Source: Mesostigma viride
Taxonomy: Eukaryota; Streptophyta; Mesostigmatophyceae; Mesostigmatales; Mesostigmataceae
Direction of reading: 5' to 3'
Length of the DNA: 64,000 nucleotides
NCBI GenBank assembly: GCA_009746045.1
Contig: RPFO01000276.1
Location: 1,946,619-2,010,618 of the forward strand
A program made the position numbers and the translations under genes. The notes under the pieces are model-generated. The model made no database searches, had not been told where the DNA came from, and saw only the letters and a list, made by a program, of their open reading frames with translations. Of this stretch, positions 22,222 through 32,900 are shown in pieces (positions within the stretch are counted from its first letter, which is position 1; the number at the start of each line of letters is the position of its first letter).

Positions 22222-23146
22222 GATGATTCAGATGCACTGAGAGCTAAGACATCAAACAGAACCAGAGCGGAGCATATTGAGGTAAGTCAATATTCACTGC
22301 GTAACACCCGTTACGCGATAGCGGTGGTCCATGATGCATCTCCCCGGGGCAGGATGTGGCTAACAACACAGCTGAATGGACTCGGAACATGTGGATTCCC
22401 AGTGGGGGGGCCTTCCAATTGTCATACTTGACACCTCTTTCCTGTAACGAAAAGATTTCCCTTCTTCATGTTCCAGATGAGTCACCGTGCTCCTGCCTTT
22501 GTGTTTTTTTGGCGTTTGTAAAGAGATATGGGAGGGTAAACAAAAGCAAAGGCTGATATTGCCGTGTGGGGGGCCCGATCCTTGGTTAGTCTCTCAAGTG
22601 CCCACAGAAAAACACGAGAGTAGCACACACAGCGCGCAGCCCAGCCTAGCTCCCTCAGTAAAAGTAAAAGAAAAAGGACAAGAACAGCAAAACAAACGAG
22701 AACAAGAAAAAGAACAAAACACAGACACGTAGTGCAATGTGAGCGGAATGATGGAGGAAGGTGAGAGGGGGACATCGTATTGAATGTGTAGGCATTGAGG
22801 CAGCCGAAGCGTCCCATCCCCGGGTACATTCGTGGCTTTCAAAAAAGCCACAACCTGCGTGGAAGAGGAAAATGCAGGAACGATGAGTATGATCCTGAAA
22901 ACGAGGTTGAGGAAACGCGGAGAGGAAATGCCGGCCGCTGAAACGATTCCGATGGAACTATGGGTTTCGCCGACATGAGGCGGTGCAGCTGACTATCTCT
23001 ATGGTGTCGTGTGTGACCGGGAGTGCCGGTTCACGTGCGCACTCGTCGGACTAGCCCGACGACATGTGTGCTTGGTTGCCCACGGCTGAAATCCTCTTGC
23101 CCGTCATGCAAAGGCCACGCCTCCTAGCCGAAAACGAACTATATTG
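22222..23146 (-). other. PLE 5' leader region
   Basis: The 925 bases between the PLE start codon and the inverted copy have no recognisable ORF. By position they are the element's 5' UTR or pseudo-LTR. I looked for hammerhead core motifs (CTGANGA with GAAA) and found none convincing. An A-rich patch (AAAGTAAAAGAAAAAGGAC) lies near 22660. Confidence 0.5.
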
Positions 23147-23696
23147 CCAGATCTCCTTTGCGGCCGTTCCGAGCTTGGCACTGGATTCGTTGTCCACATC
23201 GTCGCGTCGCTGCCGCAACACGATGTTTTCTGGCATCCGCGGGCTTTTGGTTCCCGCCGCACATTTGAAAGTGCTGTCCTCCGGCTTTTTGCCTTTGCAC
23301 CGTGTGCAGTTCTTGGACGTTTGGAATCATGGCATGGCTAACGTGATGACTGACTAGCTAGACCTTTTCAGTGGTTTTCCATTTGCGGGTATTTCCTCGT
23401 AAATGGTGGGAGAGCGATCGCAGCAATGGTGCTCACCACTAGACACTCCCGGCCAGTTAGGCTAGAAACACACGCCCTGATCAAGCATGCTGTTTCCGGC
23501 CCCACCGTCTAGGTCATCTAGTCGCTCCACACGTAAGCCAGCCATAATTTCAATGCACAAGGATACACATTTCCATCACCATTCATCTTCATCATCCTGA
23601 ACGACTCGAAAACGCGGAAAAGATAACGGCAGGCTCGAGCTACCATGGTCCGGATTCTCCCGATTTCTGGCCTGCGCTGGTTGTCTCTTTGATATT
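23147..23696 (+). mobile_element. Inverted truncated PLE copy
   Basis: This is nearly identical to the reverse complement of 18602-19155 and ends at TTTGATATTC. Its 3' terminus faces the 3' terminus of the next copy (23706), tail to tail; its truncated end abuts the 5' leader of the full-length copy. Confidence 0.9.
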
Positions 23697-23705
23697 CAAC
23701 CAATC

Positions 23706-24685
23706 TAATATCAAAGAGACAACCAGCGCAGGCCAGAAATCGGGAGAATCCGGACCATGGTAGCTCGAGCCTGCCGTTATCTTTTCCGCGTTTTCGAGTC
23801 GTTCAGGATGATGAAGATGAATGGTGATGGAAATGTGTATCCTTGTGCATTGAAATTATGGCTGGCTTACGTGTGGAGCGACTAGATGACCTAGACGGTG
23901 GGGCCGGAAACAGCATGCTTGATCAGGGCGTGTGTTTCTAGCCTAACTGGCCGGGAGTGTCTAGTGGTGAGCACCATTGCTGCGATCGCTCTCCCACCAT
24001 TTACGAGGAAATACCCGCAAATGGAAAACCACTGAAAAGGTCTAGCTAGTCAGTCATCACGTTAGCCATGCCATGATTCCAAACGTCCAAGAACTGCACA
24101 CGGTGCAAAGGCAAAAAGCCGGAGGACAGCACTTTCAAATGTGCGGCGGGAACCAAAAGCCCGCGGATGCCAGAAAACATCGTGTTGCGGCAGCGACGCG
24201 ACGATGTGGACAACGAATCCAGTGCCAAGCTCGGAACGGCCGCAAAGGAGATCTGGCATCACAGGGTTCAGATGTGCGGAGATACTATGCGATCCAGCCG
24301 GTCCACGACCTGTTTGTAGAGCTTGTGCCAAGGGGCAGCACCGAACAGATGTGGGTGACGTTGCAAAAAACATCGGACTTGACGGAGCATAATGGCTCGG
24401 TCATAGTCTTTGACCAATAAACGCTGCAAGAGTTCAACAAGAGTCGTGATGAAATCAACACGATAAGAACAAAGACGGGAAAAACGATGTAACTGAGAAA
24501 GAACAACACCATATTTTGCTGTGTGGGAAAGGAGACTGTGAATATCGGGGTAACGAATAAAAGGAATTTGCTGGTATTTAGGATCCTTGCGCTTATCATA
24601 GACAGCCGTACGCCAGCCCTTCTTGTTATGCGTAATGTTAAGATCGAGGTAATTGCAATGAGTATCCTCCGACGTGAGCTTTAAT
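23706..24685 (-). mobile_element. Truncated PLE copy, 3' part
   Basis: Matches 18602-19582 almost base for base, from TATCAAAGAGAC to GACGTGAGCTTTAAT, where retroelement C1 interrupts it. The copy continues at 28442-28556. It includes the RT C-terminus up to the motif D region. Confidence 0.92.
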
Positions 24686-25139
24686 TAATTAATTAATTAA
24701 TTAAACTCGTGCTCCCGTTGGGGAGTCACGGAGCACCGAAGTGCTTTTAATCCCTGTGTGTGCACTACAGGAGAAAGGGCAGAGACCCCCAGTCTCCTTC
24801 ATGCCAAAGGCATGCCACAGCTGCAATCGGGCGCGGCTAGCTAAAAGGACAGGCTAACGATCCGGCAAACTGTGGGTGCAATAAGACCCATGTGAGCATG
24901 TCATAGCAAGGAGCGTGGGCAAGTAATCTGAACATAGCTAGGGCGTAGCATGGCTGTACTAGAACTAGGCTAAGGCTATGGCTGGTTGTGTACCGTGCGT
25001 TGGCGGCACGTGACTAGACCTTTGTTGGCACAGCTAGGCAAACATTCTAGGCATGGCTGCCTTAGCGACAGTGACTCCAATGGTTACAAGCTAGGGCTAT
25101 TGCTATTCTAGCCCGCTGGGGGCGTCCACATCTTGTGGT

Positions 25140-25251
25140 TGATCATCAGGTCCCCGCCCCTCCAGTACACCTTGGGCTTCTGGGGGTCCTGCTTATGGCG
25201 GAGGTATTCCGGCCACAGGTCGCGTCGCTGCTGTTGCTGAGCGGGGGTTAG
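25140..25251 (-). pseudogene. C-terminal piece of ORF1 (family C copy 1)
   Basis: This piece continues ORF1 beyond the DNA insertion: a Gln-rich segment, then a stretch matching the family C copy at 56530-56690 (frame with DLWPEYLRHKQDPQKPKVYW and MINHNLMWTPPAG there) and ending at about 25110-25140. It is detached from the main ORF by the insertion at 25252-27037. Confidence 0.7.
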
Positions 25252-27037
25252 TATTTGTCAAGAGGCCTCAATTGAGGCCTTTTGGCTCAATTGAGGCCTT
25301 TTTCACCAAGGTCACCAGGGGACGGTTATTTTGGCGGGAAGGACCGGTCCTATGGGTCGTCCGGGCCCAGTGGCGCGAATCTGGTATATGTGCTGAGCGT
25401 CCTGACCCATTGGGGTCGACAGGGGTCGACGGTTACTGAAAATTATGTGGTGGAGGAAAGTACCTATTTTGGCCACTTTCGTGCAACCGGACGACGAATT
25501 TTAATGAATGCACGACCATGGCGGCCTCGAGTAAAATAGACCGTATGGCCACGTTCGTGCATCATTTCGACCAGTAAGGAGCGCGTCGGGTAGATAAATT
25601 ATCCGTGAAGCTAGCCCGATCGCTAAATGGGTCGAAAGTCGATTTCTAAATTCGTGGGGTCGTTATTTGTGTGGTGAATGCCAGGTTAGTGAAATTCAGA
25701 TGGGGCGTAATCGGCGTTGATAGTGCGCCTGCCAGCAGGCCGGTGCTTCGATATGCTGGGAAGGAGACTAGCGGAACGGCGGGGGGGATGTTGGGGCAGC
25801 CGTGACTAAAGGGGCACTGGCTATTTTCGAGCCTTTTGGCGTGGATCCGTAGATAGAGGAAGGGGTGTTTTTAGCTAGGAAAAACTGGGATGCGGACAAT
25901 AAACGCGCGCGCGCCCCCAGCTATGGGAGCGCCATTATGCGAACAGCGCTGGTGAGGCCGCTGCAGCCGCTTTCATACGTCAATGGACGACGCATGGAGC
26001 GTCTGTCCGAACAGATTTGCGGGCTGCATCGCTTCCGGACAACTTGAAAACGCCGAGCTTGAACAGCTTTTCTGATGCAGCCATGTTCAGCGCCAGCGCA
26101 TATGCGTGCTTAGTGATCCCAGGTGTGAGGGTTGTGAAATGTAAGTGCGTCCTGGTGGTAGAAAGGTAATGGCATCGATTTGCTTGTGATATCGTCAGTT
26201 TTTAGCTGCCTATCGGCGCCTAGTGCCGATGTGTCGTAATGCAGGTTATAGTACTTCGTGCAGTGCTCTGCGGCTGGCCCCCGCCGTGTAGACGTGTTTG
26301 CTTTCCATAAGAAGCATGGCAGTTCCTGCCACGCTGGCCATGTCTCAGGCAACCCTTGCAAAGCCCAAAATCAAGCTAAGAGGTCTAGAAGAGTGTGGAA
26401 ATGGTGTCCAGTTATGCTTGTATATCTTGCCATGTGCTGTTCATCTGCTGCCGCGGCAGCAAACCCCTGTCAGATTATACTGTAACAACCTAAACATGGG
26501 GGCTATGTGAGTGAAGCTTAGCGCTTGGAAGGTCACACCTATCATTATAATGCATGATCCTTGTGCGTGTTTGTAATAGAGGCTTTGGATTCCTCATGTT
26601 TACGTGCAACACCCATGGCAGGCTGTTGCTGCCTGCAGTGCTGCGCGACAGCCCCGGCCGTGCAAGTGTGTGTGAGGGGGCCCTTGGGGAGCATGCCATG
26701 TCATGCCATGCTTACCGTATCGTGGGGAAACCTCGTAAGGTCCAAAAGACACGTTACATGCAGAGGGAACTGAGTACTGGCGCCTTTTTGTCGCTTGTAT
26801 CTATGGTCATGTTGTGTTGATGGTGCCATCGCAGCGGCACCCTGTTTTATTAAATCATAATTAAATAGGTATTGGGGCTATATGACTGATGTTAAGCGCT
26901 GGGAACCCCAAAACAATCATAATAATGCATGGCCTTCACTCATATTTGGAATAAAGTTTGTTGGCTCATTGTAATTACATGCAACACCCGCTGAAAAAAA
27001 AGGCCTCAATTGAGGCCTTTTTCATGACAAATAGACA
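25252..27037. mobile_element. 1.8-kb DNA-transposon-like insertion in ORF1
   Basis: Homologous ORF1 copies are continuous where this one is split, which defines the insertion. The ends carry TATTTGTCA (25252-25260) and its complement TGACAAATA (27025-27033). Just inside each end is the palindrome AGGCCTCAATTGAGGCCT (two copies on the left). A candidate TSD is TTAG (25248-25251 and 27038-27041). There is no transposase ORF. Two internal blocks share ATAATGCATG and TGCAACACCC (near 26545-26620 and 26925-26995). A non-autonomous TIR element is the simplest reading; the superfamily is unknown. Confidence 0.75.
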
Positions 27038-28268
27038 TTAGGTCGTCATCCAGCGTCCAGGTGAGGTCGTGCAACCGCTTGCGACGAGAGAGGAACCGCT
27101 GCTTATCCTCAGGGGAGAGGAAGGTGAGCAGGACTGGTGGGGTGGCCGCCTTGTCCCGTGAGTGGGGAAGGCGGTGGCACCCACGCAGTTCTACCTCACC
27201 TACCAGGCCCATGAGGGTAAGAAGCTGTTTCTTGATCTCGTCAGCAAGGGAGGTTGACGTCTCACCTGGCTTCTGGGGGAAGCGACGTAGCACCACTCGG
27301 CACTCGCGGCGAGCGCGATCGGTGACCTCCCGTTGCTGGGCCTGGCGGTGGTCCTCCAGCTCCTGGAGCTTCGTGGCGATGGCGTCGGTGGTGGAGGCGG
27401 TCGCTGTCCGCAGCAGGTCCGCGTAGGAGAGCGGGAGGTCACCAGCATCCTGCCGGGGTGGCTGGGAGGCAATGGTGGCCGTCTGCTCCGCTAGCTTTGG
27501 GACCTGTGTGGCCAGGGCCTCGGTGTGGGCGGTGATGGCCTCAAGCTTCTTCATGAGCACGCCGCACTTGCCTTCCACCTGGTTAAGGCGAGAGACAAGT
27601 GCAGCATGCGTTTCCGAAGCCTGCGCCGCGGTGTGTAGCGCCGTGAACTGTGGTTGTAGCTTGTGGACGACCTTGGTTTCCACGTTGGAGACCCGGGCCT
27701 CGACCGTGTTGAGCGTGGTGTTCAGCGATGTCAGCTGCTCGGCCAGCGGCCAGGTCACGTGCTCCTCCAGCACTGCGCGGATGTCATCCTTGCAGAGGGA
27801 GGAAGCCGATGGGGCTGCCGGCTGTGCGGGGGCTGGGGCGTTGAGTGCGTTCCAAAGTTCTCTGTGGATGGCGCCGAAGCTGCGCTGGTAGTAGCTGGTC
27901 AAGATAGACTCGCGTTGGCGGGATTCGGCACAGGTGTAGAGCCAGGACGTGTCGCGGTAGTCGATAGCCGCCCTTGTCCAGGGCACAAAGAGCTTCCGCT
28001 CCTGTGTGAGGAACTGGAGAACTTCGACGACTTCCTGCGGCGACAGCTGCTGCCACTCGAGGAGGGAGAACATTCCGTCGCCGGGCAAGAATTTGCTCCA
28101 TTTGTGGCGATCGTGGCATGGTTTCTTGGGCTCAGGCGAGGCGCTTGGCGAGGGTTTGGCGGGTAAGCCTGGCGGCTGAACAATGGCGAGGGCGAGAGGG
28201 TTGGGCTGGGCGCTGGGAAGCTGTGCCAGCTCCTTTTCCAGCCCTCGTTTTGCTTTGGTAGTCGTCAT
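27006..28268 (-). CDS. ORF1-type RNA-binding protein of family C, 3' end displaced
   Basis: The open frame is 420 residues; the last ~10 residues come from the DNA insertion. Domains: basic, Pro/Ser-rich N-terminus (1-50); structured region (50-150); coiled-coil-like heptads around residues 165-300 (LTSLNTTLNTVEARVSNVET, LVSRLNQVEGKCGVLMKKLE); then an RRM-like block at about 320-410 (RRECRVVLRRFPQKPGETST, VELRGCHRLPHSRDKAATPP, VLLTFLSPEDKQRFLSRRK, LTWTLDDDL). The order coiled coil then RRM matches L1-type ORF1 proteins, which coat element RNA as trimers. No CCHC knuckle and no nuclease or RT are present. This is the best preserved ORF1 in the window. Whether the truncated form is made is unknown. 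Confidence 0.82.
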   Translation of the reverse strand: MTTTKAKRGLEKELAQLPSAQPNPLALAIVQPPGLPAKPSPSASPEPKKPCHDRHKWSKFLPGDGMFSLLEWQQLSPQEVVEVLQFLTQERKLFVPWTRAAIDYRDTSWLYTCAESRQRESILTSYYQRSFGAIHRELWNALNAPAPAQPAAPSASSLCKDDIRAVLEEHVTWPLAEQLTSLNTTLNTVEARVSNVETKVVHKLQPQFTALHTAAQASETHAALVSRLNQVEGKCGVLMKKLEAITAHTEALATQVPKLAEQTATIASQPPRQDAGDLPLSYADLLRTATASTTDAIATKLQELEDHRQAQQREVTDRARRECRVVLRRFPQKPGETSTSLADEIKKQLLTLMGLVGEVELRGCHRLPHSRDKAATPPVLLTFLSPEDKQRFLSRRKRLHDLTWTLDDDLMSICHEKGLN

Positions 28269-28441
28269 AGCTGGTCACGTGCGTAACTTTGTCTATACTG
28301 CGTGGCAGCCGTAACCGTTTATACTGGCAAGTGCGTCTTAGAAAGGCGCATCGAATGCAAGTGGTCTGACCGAATTTGGGGCTCAGACGCAAAAGATCTG
28401 AACTCCGCCGTCAGCCATACCGCCGTCAGCCATTTTCGTTT

Positions 28442-28556
28442 GTGAGCTTTAATGTGAGGGACGCTTGCGGGTAGATGCCAGGCAGACCAGCGGTGATATA
28501 CAAATGGGTTGCGAAATCAGGGTTGTCGAAAGCGATGACATCATCAATGTATCGAC
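28442..28556 (-). mobile_element. Truncated PLE copy, 5' part
   Basis: Continues the copy that ends at 24685, matching 19571-19684 and encoding the RT piece around YIDDVIAFDNPDFATHLYIT. The 5' truncation point is at TGTATCGA, where LINE2-type flank begins. Confidence 0.92.
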
Positions 28557-28702
28557 CTGGGTATGCCCATAAAGCTCTCAGGCTCCGGGAGAGGTCTTTA
28601 TCTTCTCCCGAACCGGCGCCTCTACATGAGTTCTGTGGCCACTGGACCATGGGGCAGCCCTATACTGCATCCGCTATGTTTTTGCTATATGTCGAAGCTT
28701 TC
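28557..28702 (+). mobile_element. LINE2-type 3' region flanking the PLE
   Basis: CCTGGGTATGCCCATAAAGC and CTCAGGCTCCGGGAGAGG match the reverse complement of 9000-9230. It is the right flank of the compound PLE insertion and continues past the SINE-like insert at 29155 (TTGCACCCACAG). Confidence 0.65.
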
Positions 28703-29140
28703 ACGTTTGTTGCTTTCTGACGACACTGTAAGATTGGTTGATATTAGTTAGTTTCGGCTACGTCCTCTAGGTTTGTACGTCACACTACAACCAGATTCCA
28801 GCCGTGGTCAACCTGCACCTACTTCGGCGATACTAGGATATCGCGTAGGTCCGTGTGTAGTACTCCTGCGCACTTAGGTCTACTAGTGGTGAGTCATCTT
28901 CTATAGATTCAGCAATATCGGACATATTGGCACCCCTCTCCGGTAAAGAGGTTTTTCGCAATTGGGCTGTTTCGAAGAGATGACTTCGGATCAGGAGACT
29001 CACACAGCCGCGAAATCATGCCAAAGGTCCTGTGTTCGATTCCTTGCTGGTAGCTTCTAGGCTTTCTTACTTTCTGTGTTCCGCGGAATCTCAGATTTGG
29101 GCAGCTAGCGTTTTCATGTTTGTTGCTTTCTGACGACAAT
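28703..29140 (+). mobile_element. tRNA-like ~415-bp repeat (SINE-like family 2), with TSD
   Basis: It is flanked by ATGTCGAAGCTTTC (28689-28702) and ATGTAGAAGCTTTC (29141-29154), a 14-bp TSD with one mismatch. A box-B-like promoter (TGTGTTCGATTCC) lies near 29030. The insert starts and ends with the same ~24 bases (CGTTTGTTGCTTTCTGACGA), so it is slightly longer than one unit, as expected from a circular or tandem RNA template. It shares the motif GTGTGTAGTACTCCT with the 399-bp family at 54192-55792. Confidence 0.75.
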
Positions 29141-29154
29141 ATGTAGAAGCTTTC

Positions 29155-29977
29155 TTGCACCCACAGTGTGATGAGCATGAGACACAGTACAGGTGCTAGA
29201 TTCTCCCAGTGAGCAGCTTACATGAACCTGTGGCCTGTCTTTCAAGGCCGAACGAGAGAAGGGGGGGGTCCCATGTCCCCTTGCTGTGAATGATCAAACA
29301 GGGATGAAAGGTACCTACAAAAAGTTGGTACCCCGTGACTCTTCCAACGGAGGCGCTAGTGAATGAATGAATCATCACAGTCACATATAAGACATGTACC
29401 GTCGGAGCATATAGCCAGCCTAGATGTACGTACTTCGACAACATAAATAGCTATACATTATAGGCCTGCACCTTGCGCTGCATGGGGAAACAAGAGATCT
29501 TACATTGATACGCACCGGGCTCAATAAATTCACCTAAAGCTATCAATGGCACAGTCTGACCATCGGTTGAAGAGGACTTCGGCATGCCACGTTCGAACTT
29601 GGTAGCCAGTGAGCGCCAGCACCTTCGGCCAGGAGCGGAAGGTCGATTGGCTGGGAGTGTAATGGTTCCAGGCAGCATTGCCACAAGGGGCTATACCCTC
29701 TGCGCAAGCCTTTTGGTAATGTATGTGGTGCTCCACAGAAAAACTCCAAAGGACTACCCATTGCATGGATCAGGATGTTACTATTATCTCTCCCATGTTA
29801 GCTTGAGCACTTGTGTGCACTCTTGACGAGACAGCAATATCTGCGCTCGGCCTAAGGACAGCAAGACTACCAAGAGTTTACAATCTCAATCAATGCCCAA
29901 GGGCATTTGACATCTGTCCTCTTCCACCACAGGCAACCGCGTTCATCACAGTCAAAACTTGAGCAGCCCACTCCCAA
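29155..29977. other. Region downstream of SPCS2
   Basis: About 820 bases with no gene that I can support. The first ~50 bases continue the LINE2-type flank. The SPCS2 3' UTR lies at the right end, with TTACA (TGTAA on the minus strand) at 29878-29882, about 100 nt after the stop codon. Confidence 0.4.
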
Positions 29978-32900
29978 TCACTGCAACTTTTTGGCAGCGC
30001 TGTTCTCAAAAGTCTGCAGCAGGTTGGCAATCTCCTCAGCGAACGCGTTCTTGGCGAACGCCCCCGTGGTGTCAAACCTGCAGCATAGGAGCATGGAGTT
30101 GGGGGGGATGGGGGACGCCCAAGCAAACAGCATGGCTATGAAGGGCACAGGACACCCTGCCCACTGACAAATGATGTGGCGTGTCCATGGCCCCATTCCG
30201 CTCTCTCACAAGCACAAACCACCCTGGGCAGGACCAGGTCACAGGTCTCCTCAATCACCACAGCCGTAGCTCATCAACGTGTACAGGGCCTGGCTAGTTA
30301 CTCCCTTGGCTGCATCCTTCCCAGCCCACATCCCCATTGCCGTCCCCATCCCCACCCATTCACAAAAACAGAAATGCCAGCACCCTCACAGGTACCCTCT
30401 TGAGCCATTCTGCCTCACACTCATGCTTGTGGCGTAGTACTGTGACGAAAGCTAGCGATGCGCCAGCTGCGCTACCATTTATTCATTTAGACGCCAGTTT
30501 TCCCAGACAATGGTCCCTTAACGAAGCAACATCCATAATACGAGCACGCATGCTCTTGGCCACAGCAAGTGCCCGCAGGAATAACTCCCCAGGTCACAAC
30601 GTGTGGTAGCAGCTGACAGCTGCGCTAATATCCCATCGACCACACAACCATGATTTGTTTTCAGGACACTCCCGATGAGGGCCTCTCCTCCCGTCTGCCC
30701 CTCCCCCCCTGCGCCCCAACCCCCCCCCTCCCCCCCTCCCCTCCCCCCTCCCCCCCCCTCCCCCCCCCCCTCCCCTCCCCCCTCCCCTCCCCCTCCCCCC
30801 TCCCCCCTCCCCCCTCCCCCTCCCCCCCTCCCCCCCTCCCCCCCCCCTCCCCCCCTCCCCCCCCCCCCTCCCCCTCCCCCCTCCCCCCCCCTCCCCCTCC
30901 CCCCTCCCCCTCCCCCCTCCCCCCTCCCCCCTCCCCCCTCCCCCCTCCCCCCTCCCCCCTTCCCCCCTCCCCCCCTTCCCCCCCTCCCCCCTCACCACTC
31001 GGCGATGCTCCTATGCAGCGTGACCGACTTGGGCAGCCGCGGGTCCGCACTGGCGATGGTGATGCTGTACATGTCCTGGAAGCGGGGCAGGCTGGACGAC
31101 ACGTTCAGGCCCGAGCTGGACAGGGAACCCTGCGGGGTGGGCACAAGAGGTGAGCGGCCCACGGAGGCGGGCTTGTCTATCAGCACCGCGATTCAAAACA
31201 CATATCTGTACGTCAATACACGCATCTAGCCTACATGGCAGCCTGACGGTGTCTCCAAGAAGTGTCTAGTCAAGCGATTGAGACAGCCACCAACCCACGA
31301 GGAAGACAGACAAGCCCTAAGCAGACATCAAGATATCCCTTCCCAGTCTCATCTCATTTCACGAAAGCACTTCACGAAAGCAGCAGCACTGTGGCAAGCG
31401 CAGAGGCAGGCTAAAGACTCCTCGTTGCCAACCCCTTGTGACGCCGAGCCGGCGCAGTTTGCACAGGTTGAGTCATCACTCATGTTTTGTAGACAATCCC
31501 CTGAAGAAAGACAATGCCGACGTGCCTCGGAGAGCCACGCCACCATCCTTGGCAACTGGGCAACCGCGTTAGTTGCAGAGGTACTGCCAGCCTGCACCAC
31601 ACATAATATATAAGTCGTGCTTGTACGTGCTGCTGGCGACCACAACTGTGAATGCAGAGCTTTCTATAGGCAGCATGGCTGACCCCATGCAGCCAGGGGC
31701 GAACAAGGCCAAGAGAGAAAACATTAGCAGTACCAGGGGCCACCTGCCCCCATGCCCCCATGCCCCCATGCCCCCATGCCCCCATGCTTCTGTGCCCACG
31801 TGCCAACGTGCCAACGTGCCCTCGTGCCCACGTGCCCACATGCCCACGTGCCCACGTGCCAACGTGCCAACGTGCACACGTGCACACATGCACACATGCA
31901 CACATGCACACGTGCACACGTGCACACGTGCGCACGTGCGCACGTGCGCACGTGCGCACGTGCGCACGTGCGCACATGCGCACATGCGCACATGCGCACA
32001 TGCGCACATGCGCACATGCGCACATGCGCACATGCGCACATGCGCACATGCGCACATGCACACATGCACACATGCGCACATGCGCACATGCACACATGCG
32101 CACATGCACACATGCACACATGCACACATGCACACATGCACACATGCACACATGCACACATGCACACATGCACACATGCACACATGCACACATGCACACA
32201 GTTGCAGCGTAATCTTGCTGACCCACAACCGCCACTCCCTCCGCCCCCTACCCCCCCTTCCAGCCCCCCCCTCTCCCCTGGCAACGCATGCGCAAGCCAG
32301 CCGCGTACCAGCAGGCAGCAGCCACGGGCCGACATCCACCCACCACCAGCATCCAGCATCCACCAGCCACGATCCGCAACCAAGCATTTCACCGCCAGCT
32401 GGCATCCACACGCCAGCAGCAGCAGCAAGTATCCCTGCCGCAAGGCCACAAGTCGCCCCCGTGCTGACCTTCTTGGGCCCCGTGGGCATGATGATGTCAC
32501 GCTCCATGTAGAAGCAGAAGAGCTGCAGCGCCACGGTGCACACAAAGTAGCTGCGAGCCGCAGGCACCCGGCAACCACAAGGCAGGCACACCACAGGCAC
32601 AAGATGACCACAAGACAGGCACAAGACAAGGCCATGAGCATGCCAGTCGGGACACACAGAGCATGCGGGGGGGCACAAGGTGTAGGCGCACGAACAGGGG
32701 GGTGCCATATACGCGTGTACGGGTATGAGGGAAGACAGCAGTGGGTGCATCACGTACGAAGTGTGCGCGCAGCCACGGCCTTGACAGGATCAGGTGAGTC
32801 AGGTGTGGATGTACCCGCCCCAACCTGGCCCGAGCCACCGCCATGTGCAGGCAGGGAAAGGGGGGAAGACCTATTTCCAAGTTTGACAAGTCAGCCATGG

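Larger units (their letters stand above)
24686..28441 (-). mobile_element. ORF1-only retroelement, family C copy 1, full length, with TSD
   Basis: It is flanked by GTGAGCTTTAAT (24674-24685 and 28442-28453), which occurs once in the uninterrupted PLE at 19571-19582; this is a clean 12-bp TSD. Inside, read 3' to 5': (TTAA)n tail, hairpin CTCCC-CAAC-GGGAG, 3' UTR, ORF1 C-terminus (25140-25251), a 1.8-kb DNA insertion, ORF1 (27038-28268) and a ~170-base 5' leader. Without the insertion it is about 1.97 kb and has no RT, so it depends on another element. Confidence 0.92.
18602..28556 (-). mobile_element. Compound Penelope-like (Chlamys-type) insertion
   Basis: The block consists of a full-length PLE (18602-23146, minus), a truncated inverted copy (23147-23696, plus), a ~9-base spacer, and a truncated direct copy (23706-24685 plus 28442-28556, minus) that is itself split by retroelement C1. 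The outer flanks are parts of one LINE2-type repeat, and CCTGGGTA occurs at both outer junctions (18594-18601 and 28557-28564). This suggests that the whole array entered, or was resolved, as one integration with an 8-bp TSD. Such tandem/inverted complexes are known for PLEs. Confidence 0.8.

Noticed and set aside
25252-27037. Tc1/mariner insertion (TA target with TTTGTCA ends)
   Set aside because: Intact ORF1 homologues do not contain the GACATTAG that such an excision would leave, so a TTAG target fits better.
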